This document shows, in pieces, positions 25,692-34,341 of a stretch of DNA of 64,000 nt. The stretch comes from CAVTWD01 sp963738325 (GTDB lineage: Bacteria > Actinomycetota > Acidimicrobiia > Acidimicrobiales > Ilumatobacteraceae). Under the pieces are notes generated by a model. That model searched no databases, was not told the DNA's origin, and saw only the letters and a list, made by a program, of their open reading frames with translations. Numbering within the stretch: position 1 is the first letter of the stretch; every line of letters starts with the position of its first letter. Position numbers and translations under genes: made by a program. The stretch is from assembly GCA_963738325.1 (NCBI GenBank), contig CAVTWD010000008.1, positions 248,001 through 312,000 on the forward strand. The letters are read 5' to 3'.

Positions 25692-26072
25692 TCAGGCGGC
25701 CAGCGCGGCGACCGTCGCCAGCCCGAGGAGCACGAGGTTGCGCACGATGGAGCCCCAGCCGATGGCATCCCGCGACAGGGCTCCGAAGCAGGCGCAGGGC
25801 GGGTGGCGCCCCATGAGCAGCAGGCGGAGCAGGAAGTAGGTGAAGGCCACGAGCAGGAGGGCGGCCACGACGGCCGCGTCTCGGCGGGCGACGTTGACGA
25901 CGAGCAGCGCTCCGAGCACCAGCTCGAGCACGGGCATCCCGGCGATGAGCAGGCGAGGCAGTCCCAGCGTGCGGGCTTGCGAGCGCCAGATGTCGCGGCC
26001 GGCGAGCTTCAGCGCGCCGGACAGCACCAGCACGATCCCGAGCGGGATGGCGGCCGCCCAGCCGAGGGTCAT
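25692..26072 (-). CDS. DoxX/MauE-like membrane protein
   Basis: 126 residues with four hydrophobic helices. Helix 1 ends with the conserved SGALKLAGRDIWRSQ, and the third loop contains RHPPCACFGALSRDAIGW with the Cys-x-Cys-Phe-Gly motif found in MauE and related DoxX-type proteins. These are thought to help disulfide or quinone-linked redox at the membrane. The gene ends just before element B and starts only a few bases after the flavin reductase gene's stop, so the two are probably one transcript. Confidence 0.75.
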   Translation of the reverse strand: MTLGWAAAIPLGIVLVLSGALKLAGRDIWRSQARTLGLPRLLIAGMPVLELVLGALLVVNVARRDAAVVAALLLVAFTYFLLRLLLMGRHPPCACFGALSRDAIGWGSIVRNLVLLGLATVAALAA

Positions 26073-26079
26073 CGGCCCG

Positions 26080-26568
26080 TCATCCCGGGCTGAAGCCGCC
26101 CAGCTTCCCCCTGAAGAACAGGAGCGGATCCGCCCACTCGTCGGCCACGTCGAGGGCGAGCACCCGGCCGAGCACGAACCAGTGGTCTCCGGCCTCGAGG
26201 ACGTGGTCGATGTCGCAGTCGATCCAGGCCACGACCCCCTCGATGATCGGCGAGCCGCTCGACGGCGCGGGCTTCCAGGACCGGTCGACGAACTTGTCGT
26301 CGGACTCGCGAGCGAAGGCCCAGCACAGCTCGCCCTGGCCGTCGGCAAGCACGTTGACGCAGAACGATCCGGCCCGCTCGATGTCCGGCCAGGTGGTCGA
26401 GCCCTTCCCGGGCAGGAAGCCGACCAGCGGCGGGTCGAGGGAGACCGACGTGAACGACCCGATGGTGAAGCCGACCGGCTCGCCCTCGAGGACCGCGGTG
26501 ATGATCGTGACGCCGGTCGGGAAGTGGCCGAGCACGTGACGGAACCGGGCCGAGTCGAAGCCGGACAT
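26080..26568 (-). CDS. Flavin reductase-like protein (FMN-binding split barrel)
   Basis: About 162 residues from ATG 26568. FRHVLGHFPTGVTIITAVLE, then GFTIGSFTSVSLDPPLVGFL and ERAGSFCVNVLADGQ, are the flavin-binding strands of the HpaC/ActVB family. WIDCDIDHVLEAGDHWFVLG and the end LLFFRGKLGGFSPG are also typical. Such enzymes reduce FMN or FAD with NAD(P)H for a partner monooxygenase, or act alone as flavin-binding proteins. A TAGTGT -10 box lies 8 bases before the ATG. The partner is unknown. Confidence 0.87.
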   Translation of the reverse strand: MSGFDSARFRHVLGHFPTGVTIITAVLEGEPVGFTIGSFTSVSLDPPLVGFLPGKGSTTWPDIERAGSFCVNVLADGQGELCWAFARESDDKFVDRSWKPAPSSGSPIIEGVVAWIDCDIDHVLEAGDHWFVLGRVLALDVADEWADPLLFFRGKLGGFSPG

Positions 26569-26602
26569 GCCTCGGGACACTACGGCTCGGCGGGTTCGGC
26601 GC

Positions 26603-27530
26603 CTACCGGCGGGTCCGTGTGGTGGCCCCGCGTCGCCGGCCGGTCAGCCCGTTCATGCCGGGCAGCCCGAACGCTCCCGGGTCGTCGTCGAGGTTGACGG
26701 TGAGACCTTCGGCCGCCGCGAACACCTCGATCCCGGCCAGCGCGCCCACCTGGGCGGTGCACCACGTGATGTGGTCGAGGGAGTCGTCGTCGCGTGCCGG
26801 GTCGTGGTGATACAGGGCGAGGCGGCGCGCGCCGGCCTCGCGGGCGACGGCAAGGGCGAACTCGTAGGTGCAATGGCCCCAGTGCGTCTTGCGGGCGAAC
26901 TCGGACGACGGTGTACTGCGCGTCGTGGATCAGGAGGTCGGCGCCGTGGCACAGCTCGAGCGCCTCCTCGCTCACCTCGTGGCTGCCGTCGAGCGGTTGC
27001 TGATGATCGGGGAGGTAGGCGACGGTGGCGCCGCCCCAGGTGATGCGGTAGCCGTTGGTCGGCCCGACATGCGGGATCAAGGCGTGACGCACCAGGGCCT
27101 CGCCCACGGTGAACTCGCCGTCGGGGCAGTCGTGCACGCGGATCTCACTCGGCAGGTCGGTCACGCGGATCGGGAAGTACGGCGGGCGGAAGAACACATC
27201 CATGGCGTCGTGCACGGTGCGCCCGTCGGCTTGCGGCGGGCCGTAGATGTCGAGACGCGCCCCGGGCACGAGGACAGGGCCGAAGAACGGGAGGCCCTGG
27301 ACATGGTCCCAGTGGAGATGGCTGACCAACGCGGTCGCCTGGAACGAGCCGTCGTGGGGCTGCGTGCGCCCGTACGAGCGCAGCCCGGTGCCCAGGTCGA
27401 GCACGATGGGCGCCTGCCCGGGCACTTCGAGGACGACGCAGGCGGTGTTGCCCCCATAGCGGCGGATCTCGGGACCGGAACACGGGGTCGAGCCCCGGAC
27501 GCCGAAGAAGGTCACATTGAGCACCGGCAC
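26603..27530 (-). CDS. MBL-fold hydrolase, phosphodiesterase-like (one frameshift)
   Basis: From GTG 27530 the protein starts VPVLNVTFFGVRGSTPCSG. Motifs are NTACVVLEVPGQAPIVLDLG, SHLHWDHVQGLPFFGPV (metal ligands), HVGPTNGYRITWGGATVAYL and GADLLIHDAQYT. A shift near 26905 leads to ARKTHWGHCTYEFALAVARE and LALYHHDPARDDDSLDHI, which completes the family's last His ligand. The end is the TAG at 26603-26605. The opening FFGVRGSTP is common to bacterial MBL proteins related to cyclic-nucleotide phosphodiesterases and sensor-associated hydrolases. Substrate unknown. Confidence 0.82.
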
Positions 27531-27615
27531 CCCCCTGTGACGTGCACGCTAACGCCCGGAGAACCTGGGGTGTCCAGCGCGACCGTCCGAGAGTGACGAA
27601 CGTCGCACCGCTGGC

Positions 27616-27621
27616 TACGGT
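27616..27621 (+). promoter_or_regulatory. -10 element TACGGT of the alpha/beta hydrolase
   Basis: TACGGT is followed by 7 bases and ATG at 27629, the leaderless pattern. This argues for 27629 as the start, although one frame change is then needed before residue 10. Confidence 0.45.
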
Positions 27622-27628
27622 CCGGTCC

Positions 27629-28244
27629 ATGGCCTCGATGGAGACCGGCGGGTGACGGCCAACGGTGTCGACTTCACCTACCTGGCCTGCGGCCGGGGCC
27701 CGCTGGCGCTCTGCTTGCACGGCTTCCCCGACTCCGCCCACACCTGGCGGGGCCTCCTGCCGCAGCTCGCCGCAGCCGGCTTCCGAGCCGTGGCTCCCTT
27801 CCTGCGCTGGTACTTCTTCTTCCAGCATCCGCTCTCGGACGTCATCGTGCCCCTCGACGACTTGGCCTTCATCGACCGGCTGTGGGCCGACTGGTCGCCC
27901 GGCTACGACGGCGCCGCCGACGTGGCCTTCGCCAAGGAGGCGCTGCGCCAGCCGGCCGACCTCCAAGCCGCCCTCGGCTACTACCGCGCCGCCCTGCGCA
28001 CCGGCTACCGCGACCCTGACCTCGAGGAGATCGACGCCAAGACGTCGCAGCCGGTGCCGATCCCGCTGTTCTACGGCCACGGGGCCGACGACGGCTGCAT
28101 CGGCGCGGAGTTGGCGTCGGGCCTCCACGACGACGGGTGCTGGCGAAGGGCTCCGAGGTGGCCGTGCTCGAGGGAGCGGGTCACTTCCTCCACCTCGAGA
28201 CCCCCGACGTGAACCGTCGCATCGTGGAGTTCCTTACCCGATAG
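27629..28244 (+). CDS. Alpha/beta hydrolase lacking the nucleophile-elbow segment (frameshifted)
   Basis: ATG 27629 gives MASMETGG; after a shift before 27652 the family text starts VTANGVDFTYLACGRGPLAL, with the oxyanion block CLHGFPDSAHTWRGLLPQL. RAVAPFLR is then joined directly to WYFFFQHPLSDVIVPLDDLA. In full-length relatives roughly 80-90 residues, including the GxSxG/GHDWG nucleophile elbow, lie between these. The acid and histidine parts remain (FYGHGADDGC; after a shift near 28140, EGAGHFLHLETPDVNRRIVE). Without a nucleophile it cannot be a normal serine/aspartate hydrolase. Either a deletion allele or an assembly loss. Confidence 0.68.
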
Positions 28245-28295
28245 GGACGGCAGACGATCAAAGGGCCCCGTAGACCCCGCCTGCCCGACGGGCTG

Positions 28296-29731
28296 GTGGC
28301 CGTCGTGAAGCGGGAATGCGCGACCTGCCGGATGGTCGACGCCGGTGCTGGCCGAGCTCGCCGCCGGGCCCGGCGGCTCGACGATCTTCACGCAGGACGA
28401 CCCAAGCTTCCCGCCGGGCCTCGGCTCGATCTCACGACACCGACCTGGCCATCAGCTGGCACCACGACATCGAGACCGTGCCGACGCTCCTGCGGATCGT
28501 CGACGGCGCAGGAGGTCGAGCGGACGGTCGGCTGGGAGCCGCGCCCAGTGGGAGGCGGTCACCGGCGTCGCCGGGCTCGGCGCCGGGCTGCCCGAGTTCC
28601 GGCCCGGCTGCGGTTCGCTGTCGGTCGACCCCGACCTCGTCGACGAGCTGCGGGTCGCGCTTCAGCGGATCCGCGCTGCGCAGCCGCCGCGTCGAGCTCG
28701 CCGATCTCGAGGACGAGATGGAGGCGATGTTCGCGCGGGGCTGGACCGACGGCCTGCCCGTCGTGCCGCCGACCGAGGCGCGGGTGCTGCGCATGCTCGA
28801 AGGGACGTCGCCGTCCGCCCGACGAGATCGTCGCCGTCGTGCCGCCCGACCTCGTCGAGGGCACCGTCGAGAAGGTGGCGATCAACGCGGTGATGGCCGG
28901 GTGCAAGCCCGAGTACCTGCCCGTCGTGCTCGCCTGCGTCGAGGCCGCCTGCACCGACGAGTTCAACATCCACGGCGTGCTGGCCACCACGATGCCGGTC
29001 GGCCCGGTGATCATCGTCAACGGCCCGATCCGGCGGGCGATCGGCATGAACTCCGGCGTCAACGCCCTGGGCCAGGGGAACCGGGCCAACTCGACGATCG
29101 GACGGGCGCTGCAGCTCGTGGTCCGCAACGTCGGCGGCGGGCGGCCGGGCGAGGTGGACCGGGCCACGCACGGCAACCCCGGCAAGCTCGCGTTCTGCTT
29201 CGCCGAGGACGAGGAAGGCGTCGCCGTGGGAGCCGCTCTCGGTCGCGCGCAGGCCTCGAGCCGGGGGTCAGCACCATCACGCTCTTCCCGGGCGAAGGGG
29301 CCGCGCTGCGTCGTCGATCAGACTGTCGCGCGACGCCCGAGTCGCTCGCGGCGTCGATGGCCGCCTGCCTGCGCACGGTGCACCATCCGAAGCTGCCGCT
29401 CGGCTTCGACGCCATCCTCGTCGTGTCGCCCGAGCACGCCCGGGTGTTCGCCGACGCGGGCTGGAGCCGTGAGCGAGCTCGAGGCCGAGCTGTCGGCACG
29501 CCTGCAGCTGCCAGGCGCGCGAGATCGTCCGCGGTGCCGGCGGCATCGCCGAGGGCGTGCCCGAGTCGCGCTGATCGACGCGCACGCTGCCCAAGTTCCG
29601 CCCCGGCGGCCTGCTCATCGTCCACGCCGGTGGCGAGCGCGGGCTTGTTCTCTGCGATCATCGCCGGGTGGGCCAACGGCGCCACGGGCAGCCAACCAGT
29701 CACAAGGAGCGGCATGAGGTGGGCGCGATGA
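28296..29731 (+). CDS. Thioredoxin-like domain fused to UGSC-partner domain (many frameshifts)
   Basis: Segments recovered from three frames give one protein of about 470 residues. The N-domain VAVVKRECATCRMVD (CxxC), then ISWHHDIETVPTLLRIVDG with a cis-Pro, is a thioredoxin fold. The linker PEFRPGCGSLSVDPDLVDEL leads to VELADLEDEMEAMFARGWTD, DEIVAVVPPDLVEGTVEKVA, INAVMAGCKPEYLPVVLACV, HGVLATTMPVGPVIIVNGPI and MNSGVNALGQGNRANSTIGR. The C-terminus is GLFSAIIAGWANGATGSQPV. Its TGA (29729-29731) overlaps the ATG of the UGSC selenoprotein, so the two are coupled. Likely role: thiol redox chemistry with that selenoprotein. The start is uncertain; CTG or an upstream start is possible because LPDGL upstream also looks coding. 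Confidence 0.65.
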
Positions 29732-30322
29732 GCAGGATCCTGCTCGATCCGACCAGCGAGCGGCGGGTCGCCGAGCGCGACGCGGCTGGCCCGACCCGAC
29801 TCGCTCGACGGCCTCGTCGTCGGCCTGCTCGACATCTCCAAGCCGCGGGGCAACGTGTTCCTCGACCGGCTCGAGGAGCGTCTCGTCGAGCGCGGGCGTG
29901 ACGGTCGCTGCGCTACCAGAAGCCGACCTTCACCAAGCCGGCGCCGGTCGATCTGCGCCACGAGATCGCCACCACTGCGACGTGGTGATCGAGGCCCTCG
30001 CCGATTGAGGGAGCTGCACGTCGTGCAGTGTGCACGACATCGTTGATCTCGAAGGCCGGGGCGTGCCCGTCGGCGTTCGTCGCCTCGACGGAGTTCGTGC
30101 AGGCGGCCGAGGCCCAGGCCACCTCGCTCGGCTTCCCGACCGTGGCCCGTGTCTTCGTGCCCCACCCGATCCAGGACCGCACCGACGACGAGATGCGCGC
30201 CTACGCCGACGGCGTTCGAGGAGATCCTGGCCGCAGTCACCGCGGCCCTGACGCGATCACCGATCCGCCGGTGGGCCGGCCGCAGGAGGCGCCTACCATC
30301 GCGCCTACCATCGCCCGGGTGA
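29728..30322 (+). CDS. UGSC-family selenoprotein with in-frame UGA at 30006-30008 (several frameshifts)
   Basis: ATG 29728 starts MSRILLDPTSERRVAERDAA. Later pieces read SLDGLVVGLLDISKPRGNVF, LDRLEERLVERG, YQKPTFTKPAPVDLRHEIA and CDVVIEALAD-U-GSCTSCSVHDIVDLEGRG, then AFVASTEFVQAAEAQATSLG and FVPHPIQDRTDDEMRAYADG. The codon between LAD and GSC is TGA, with uninterrupted coding on both sides in the same frame. UGSC proteins are known selenoproteins named for this motif. Frame changes near 29790, 29910, 29972, 30065 and 30210 look like indels; none is at the TGA. The end at TGA 30320-30322 is a best estimate. About 195 residues. The redox role is inferred from the selenocysteine and the CTSC that follows. 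Confidence 0.82.
30020..30038 (+). promoter_or_regulatory. SECIS-like hairpin for selenocysteine insertion
   Basis: Stem GTCGTGCA / TGCACGAC (8 perfect base pairs) with the loop GTG. The first loop base, a G, is 20 nt after the UGA, inside the 16-37 nt window known for bacterial SECIS elements read by SelB. The hairpin is within the coding region, as in bacteria. Confidence 0.7.
30289..30312 (+). repeat. Tandem 12-base duplication carrying the -10 box TACCAT twice
   Basis: GCGCCTACCATC occurs twice without spacing (30289-30300, 30301-30312). The second TACCAT (30306-30311) is 7 bases before the GTG at 30319 and is the likely -10 element of the secreted SGNH gene. The unit is a multiple of three, so the 3' end of the selenoprotein frame is kept. 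Confidence 0.6.
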
Positions 30323-32152
30323 GGAAGCTCGTCGCGATGGTGCTCGCCGCGGCGCTCACCGGGGCGGCGGGGGGGTCGATCGGCGCGGGCCGGGCCGAGG
30401 CCGGCACGACGGGGCTCGGCGTGACGCTGGTGGGCGACTCGGTGATGGCCGCCTTCAACTATGTGCCCAGCGCGCAGACGACGATCTCGTCGGGCTACGC
30501 GATGAACCTCGACGCCAAGGTGTGCCGGCGGCTGGTCGCCCCGAGTTGCAGCTACCAGGGCGTCGCCCCGCCGACGGCGCGGCAGGTGATCCAGGCCAAT
30601 GCCACTCACCTCGGCGACGTGGTGGTGGTGAACGTCGGCTACAACGACTCGTGGACGACCTACCGCGCCCAGATGGACCAGATCATGCAGGCCATCGCCG
30701 GTCACGGGGTGCCGTTCGTCCTCTGGGTGACGCTGCGCCAGTCCGGTCCCAACGCCGGTGGCTACGCCAACATCAACGCCGCCATCAGGTCGGCGGCCGC
30801 GACCTATCCGCAACTGCGCATCGCCGACTGGAATGCGTACTCGGCAGGTCAGTCGAGTGGTTCTCCGGCGCCGACGGGCTCCACCTCACGGCCACCGGCG
30901 CGATGGCGATGGCCACGCTCGTCCGCAGCCCGGCTCGACGCGTTGCTCCCGTGCCAGCCCAAGCTCGCCATGGCGCGCCGGCGCCTCCCCTCGCCACCCT
31001 CCCGCCCTCGCCGCCGGCTTCGGGGCAGCGCATGGTGCCGATCGCTCCGCAACGCCTCGTCGACACGCGTCCCGGCCTTCCCAACGACGGCGTCACCGCG
31101 CGCCTCGGCGCGGGCCGCGTGCTCACGGTCACCGTCGCGGGACGGTCACCCGTGCCCACCAACGCGCTCGGCGCCATCGTGAACCTCACCATGGTCACCC
31201 CGTGCGCCCCGGGCTACGCCGTCGTGTATCCCGCCGGGGCCGCGCACCGGCCGCTCGCCTCGAACGCGAACTTCACGGCCGGCCAAGTCGTGGCCGGGCT
31301 TGGCGGTGATCCCCCTCGGCGCGGGCGGGGCGATCAGCGTCTACACCACCGTGCAGACCGATGTGATCGTCGATCTCGTCGGCTACGTGGTCGCGTCCAA
31401 CGGCTCGCTCTACAACCCGGTCGCTCCCTTCCGCGTCTACGACAGCCGGAGCACGAAGGTTCCGATCGCCGCCGGCCAGCAGGTCGCCATCGCGGTGCGC
31501 GGTGCCGGCCACGGCACGATCCCGGCGTCGACGGGCGTGACCGGCGCGGTGGTCAACCTGACCGTGACATCGAGCCGCGGCCCCCGGTTACCTGACCCTC
31601 TACCCCAGCCCGTGTACTCGGCACTCCGCCGAGGGTCTCGAACGTCAACTACACGACCGGTCAGACCATCGCCAACCTCGCCGAGACCGCGGTCGGCGCC
31701 AACGGGACGGTGTGCGTGTACACCAGCGCGACGGCGAAGTCATCGTCGATGCCGCCGGCTGGCTCGGCGCCAGCGGCAGTGGCTGGTTCGGCGTCGCGCC
31801 GCAGCGGCTCGTCGACACCCGAGCGGGCACCGCTTCGCACCCGACCATCAAGGGACGGCTGGTGCCCCGGCGCCCCTTGACGGTGGCGCTGGGGACGAAC
31901 CCCGGGGTCCCGCCGGCGTCCACGGCGGCGGTGGTGAACCTGACCGTCGTGCACCCGTCCGCGCCGGGCTACCTCACCGCCTATCCCGGGCCCTGCACCG
32001 CGACGCCTCCCCTGGTGTCGAACGTGAACTACGTGGCCAACGACGTCCGCCCGAACCTCGCCGCGGTGCGGATCGGCCCTGGCAGCCAGATCTGCCTGGT
32101 CTCGCTGGCCGCACTCGACGTCGTGATCGACCTCCAAGGGTGGTTCGGGTGA
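30319..32152 (+). CDS. Secreted SGNH-hydrolase-like protein with three PQRLLDTR repeats (frameshifted)
   Basis: GTG 30319 starts VRKLVAMVLAAALTGAAGG, a signal peptide. The SGNH domain shows VTLVGDSVMAAF (Ser), VVVVNVGYNDSW and, after a shift near 30850, SGADGLHLTATGAMAMA (Asp-His). A proline-rich linker leads to three ~115-residue repeats beginning IAPQRLVDTRPG, VAPFRVYDSRS and VAPQRLVDTRAG, each with an NLTV-type strand, a PGYLxxYP block and a T-D-V-I-V-D-L-x-G-Y end. Further shifts lie near 30925, 31300, 31580, 31640 and 31737. Probably an extracellular acyl- or sugar-esterase with wall-binding repeats; the substrate is unknown. Confidence 0.72.
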
Positions 32153-32220
32153 GGCCGCGGCCGGAACGGCGGGCGCTTTTTGAGCCGAATGGCTCAGGGA
32201 GCCCGACTTGATGCCCGGAT

Positions 32221-32226
32221 TACGTT
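32221..32226 (+). promoter_or_regulatory. -10 element TACGTT of the second SGNH gene
   Basis: TACGTT, 7 bases, then GTG at 32234; leaderless spacing that selects this start over upstream in-frame codons. Confidence 0.45.
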
Positions 32227-32233
32227 CGGGCCC

Positions 32234-34256
32234 GTGAATCGCGCAACCAGGTTTCTGAGCGCCGCCGCGCTCCTCACCACCCCTCTCGTCGCCATCGCGG
32301 CCGCCGCCCCCGCCGCGCAGGCGGCCACCAGCAGGATCAAGGTCTCGGTGATCGGCGACCAGTCGGTCGTGGGCCTCAGGGACGCGGGGAAGGCGTCGCA
32401 TACCCCCCTCACCAGCGCCTACCGGGTGAACCTCGAGACGACGGCCTGCCGCCAGACCGTGGTGCCCGGCAGCAACACCTGCGCCGTGATCGGTGTGCCC
32501 AACACGGCCCTCTCGATCGCCACCTCGAACCGCGGCGACCTGGGGGAGGTGGTCGTCATGGCCACCGGCTACAACGACCCGCCACCTGTCACAAACGCGA
32601 TCAACGCCGTCATGACCGAGCTGACCACCCACGGCGTGCAGAAGGTGATCTGGCTCAACCTGCGGGTGTCGAGCGCGTCGAACCCTCCCACCGGCGCCCA
32701 GCTCACCAAGTGGCAGACCTTCAACTCGACGCTCACGACCCTGGCCGGCGGGACCTGGGCGGGCAAGCTGCGCATGGCGGACTGGAACCAGGCTTCCACG
32801 GGGCAGGACGGCTGGTTCCGCACCGGCGGCACCGACCCGGTGCAGTCACAGATCGAGATCCGTTCCAACGGACCCGGCCCGGCCGCGCTGGCCGGGTACA
32901 TCAAGGGGCAGATCGACGCCATCGCCGCTACGGTCACGCCCGCCCCCCCGCCCACCCCGCCAGCAGGGAGCCGGTGCAGCGGATCGAACGCCATCGGCGT
33001 CCCCTCGTCGGGCCCGACGACCGTCCCGGTCGTCACCGACGCCGCCAACTCCCTCTACAAGGCCATCACGCCGCAGCGGCTGCTCGACACCCGCGCCGGC
33101 CGGTCTGCCCTCAACATCACCGACCGGATGCTCGGCACCGGCCGGCTCTACCGCCTGAACGTCACCGACGGCTTCGGCTCCGACGTCCCCACCTACGCCA
33201 CCGCCGTCTCGCTGAACGTCACCGTGTCCACCCCCTGCCGCGCCGGGCTTCGCCACCGTCTTCCCGTGCAACGCGCCGCCTGACACGGGTTCGAGCCCGC
33301 TCGTGCATCGACCGCCGAACGCCTCGAACCTGAACTTCACCCCCGGTGTCCTGGTGCCGAACGCGGTCATCTCGAAGCTCGGCGAGCTCGGCCGGATCTG
33401 CCTCTACACCTCGGCCCAGACCGACCTCATCGTCGATGCCACCGGGTACTACAGCGACAGCACGCCGACCACGACGTCCGCGCACCTGTCGGTCACGCCG
33501 CAGCGGCTCTTCGACACTCGCCCGGGCCGTGCGGCGGTCTTCAACCTCGGCCACCCGATCGCCGGCACGCACCGCCAGGTCGTCACCGTGTCGCCGGCCG
33601 GCGTCGTCCCGGCGGGCATCGCCGGTATCAGCCTGAACGTCGGCATCACCGCGCCGGCCGCGCCCGGCTTCCTGTCGGTCACACCCGGCAACTGCCCTGC
33701 GCCCGGATCGCCGGCACCGAACACCTCGAACCTCAACTTCTCGGCCGGGCAGACGGTGGCCAACCAGGTTCAGGTCCAGGTGCCCTTCGGCGGGGGTGCC
33801 GGCAGCGGCAAGGTGTGCGTCTACGCCTCGGCCACCACCGACGTGTTCATCGACGCCTTCGGCATCTTCCTGCAGCCGGGTACGGCCGGCGACGGCCTCC
33901 GCGCCCAGACGCCGCTGCGCCTGCTCGACACCCGTCCCGGGAGGTCGGCGGCCAGCCCGGACAAGACCCCGATCGCGACCAACGGGACGAAGGCGCTGAA
34001 CGTGGCCGCCTACGGCCACCTCCCGGCGGGCACGCACGCGGTCGTGCTGAACGTCACGGCCGTCAACGAGGCGGCCCCCGGTTACCTGTCGGTGTTCCCG
34101 TGCACGGGCGGCAACCACACCGTGTCGAACATCAACTTCACCAGGAATGTGATCCGGCCGAATCTGGTCGACGTGTCGATCACGGGCGGCGTCTGCCTCT
34201 TCGCCTCGGCCAAGACCGACGTCATCGTCGATCTCGCCGGCTGGTACCAGCCCTGA
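32234..34256 (+). CDS. Secreted SGNH-like protein with degenerate active site and three repeats (one frameshift)
   Basis: GTG 32234 starts VNRATRFLSAAALLTTPLVA, a signal peptide cut near AQAA. The SGNH block I reads SVIGDQSVVGL (GDQS, not GDS), and the C-terminal Asp-x-x-His block is replaced by IRSNGPGPAALAGYI, so both Ser and His positions are altered. GYNDPP is kept. After a proline linker and one shift near 33245 come three repeats starting ITPQRLLDTRAG, VTPQRLFDTRPG and QTPLRLLDTRPG, ending DVIVDLAGWYQP. It is a paralogue of its two neighbours and may be a binding protein rather than an enzyme. Confidence 0.75.
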
Positions 34257-34289
34257 CCCCGGGGAGCCCCGGCTCCCACTGAGGCGTGA

Positions 34290-34320
34290 CCGACCGCCGC
34301 CCATCACGGGCGGCGGTCGG
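34290..34320 (+). terminator. Strong hairpin terminator after the second SGNH gene
   Basis: A perfect 13-base stem CCGACCGCCGCCC / GGGCGGCGGTCGG with a 5-base loop (ATCAC), 34 bases after the stop. A T-rich CGTTTCC follows. Confidence 0.7.
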
Positions 34321-34329
34321 CGTTTCCGG

Positions 34330-34335
34330 TACCCT
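34330..34335 (+). promoter_or_regulatory. -10 element TACCCT of the third SGNH gene
   Basis: TACCCT ends 6 bases before the GTG at 34342. Confidence 0.4.
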
Positions 34336-34341
34336 CCGTGG

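Noticed and set aside
30006..30008. TGA read as an ordinary stop that ends a short protein, with a new gene starting at 30028-30030
   Set aside because: The same frame continues with GSCTSCSVHDIVDLEGRG, which belongs to the UGSC family, and a SECIS-like hairpin follows; selenocysteine is the better reading.
30028..31182. Single 384-residue protein joining the selenoprotein end and the SGNH domain
   Set aside because: A leaderless promoter with GTG 30319 and a signal peptide begins the SGNH gene; the joined frame results from indels.
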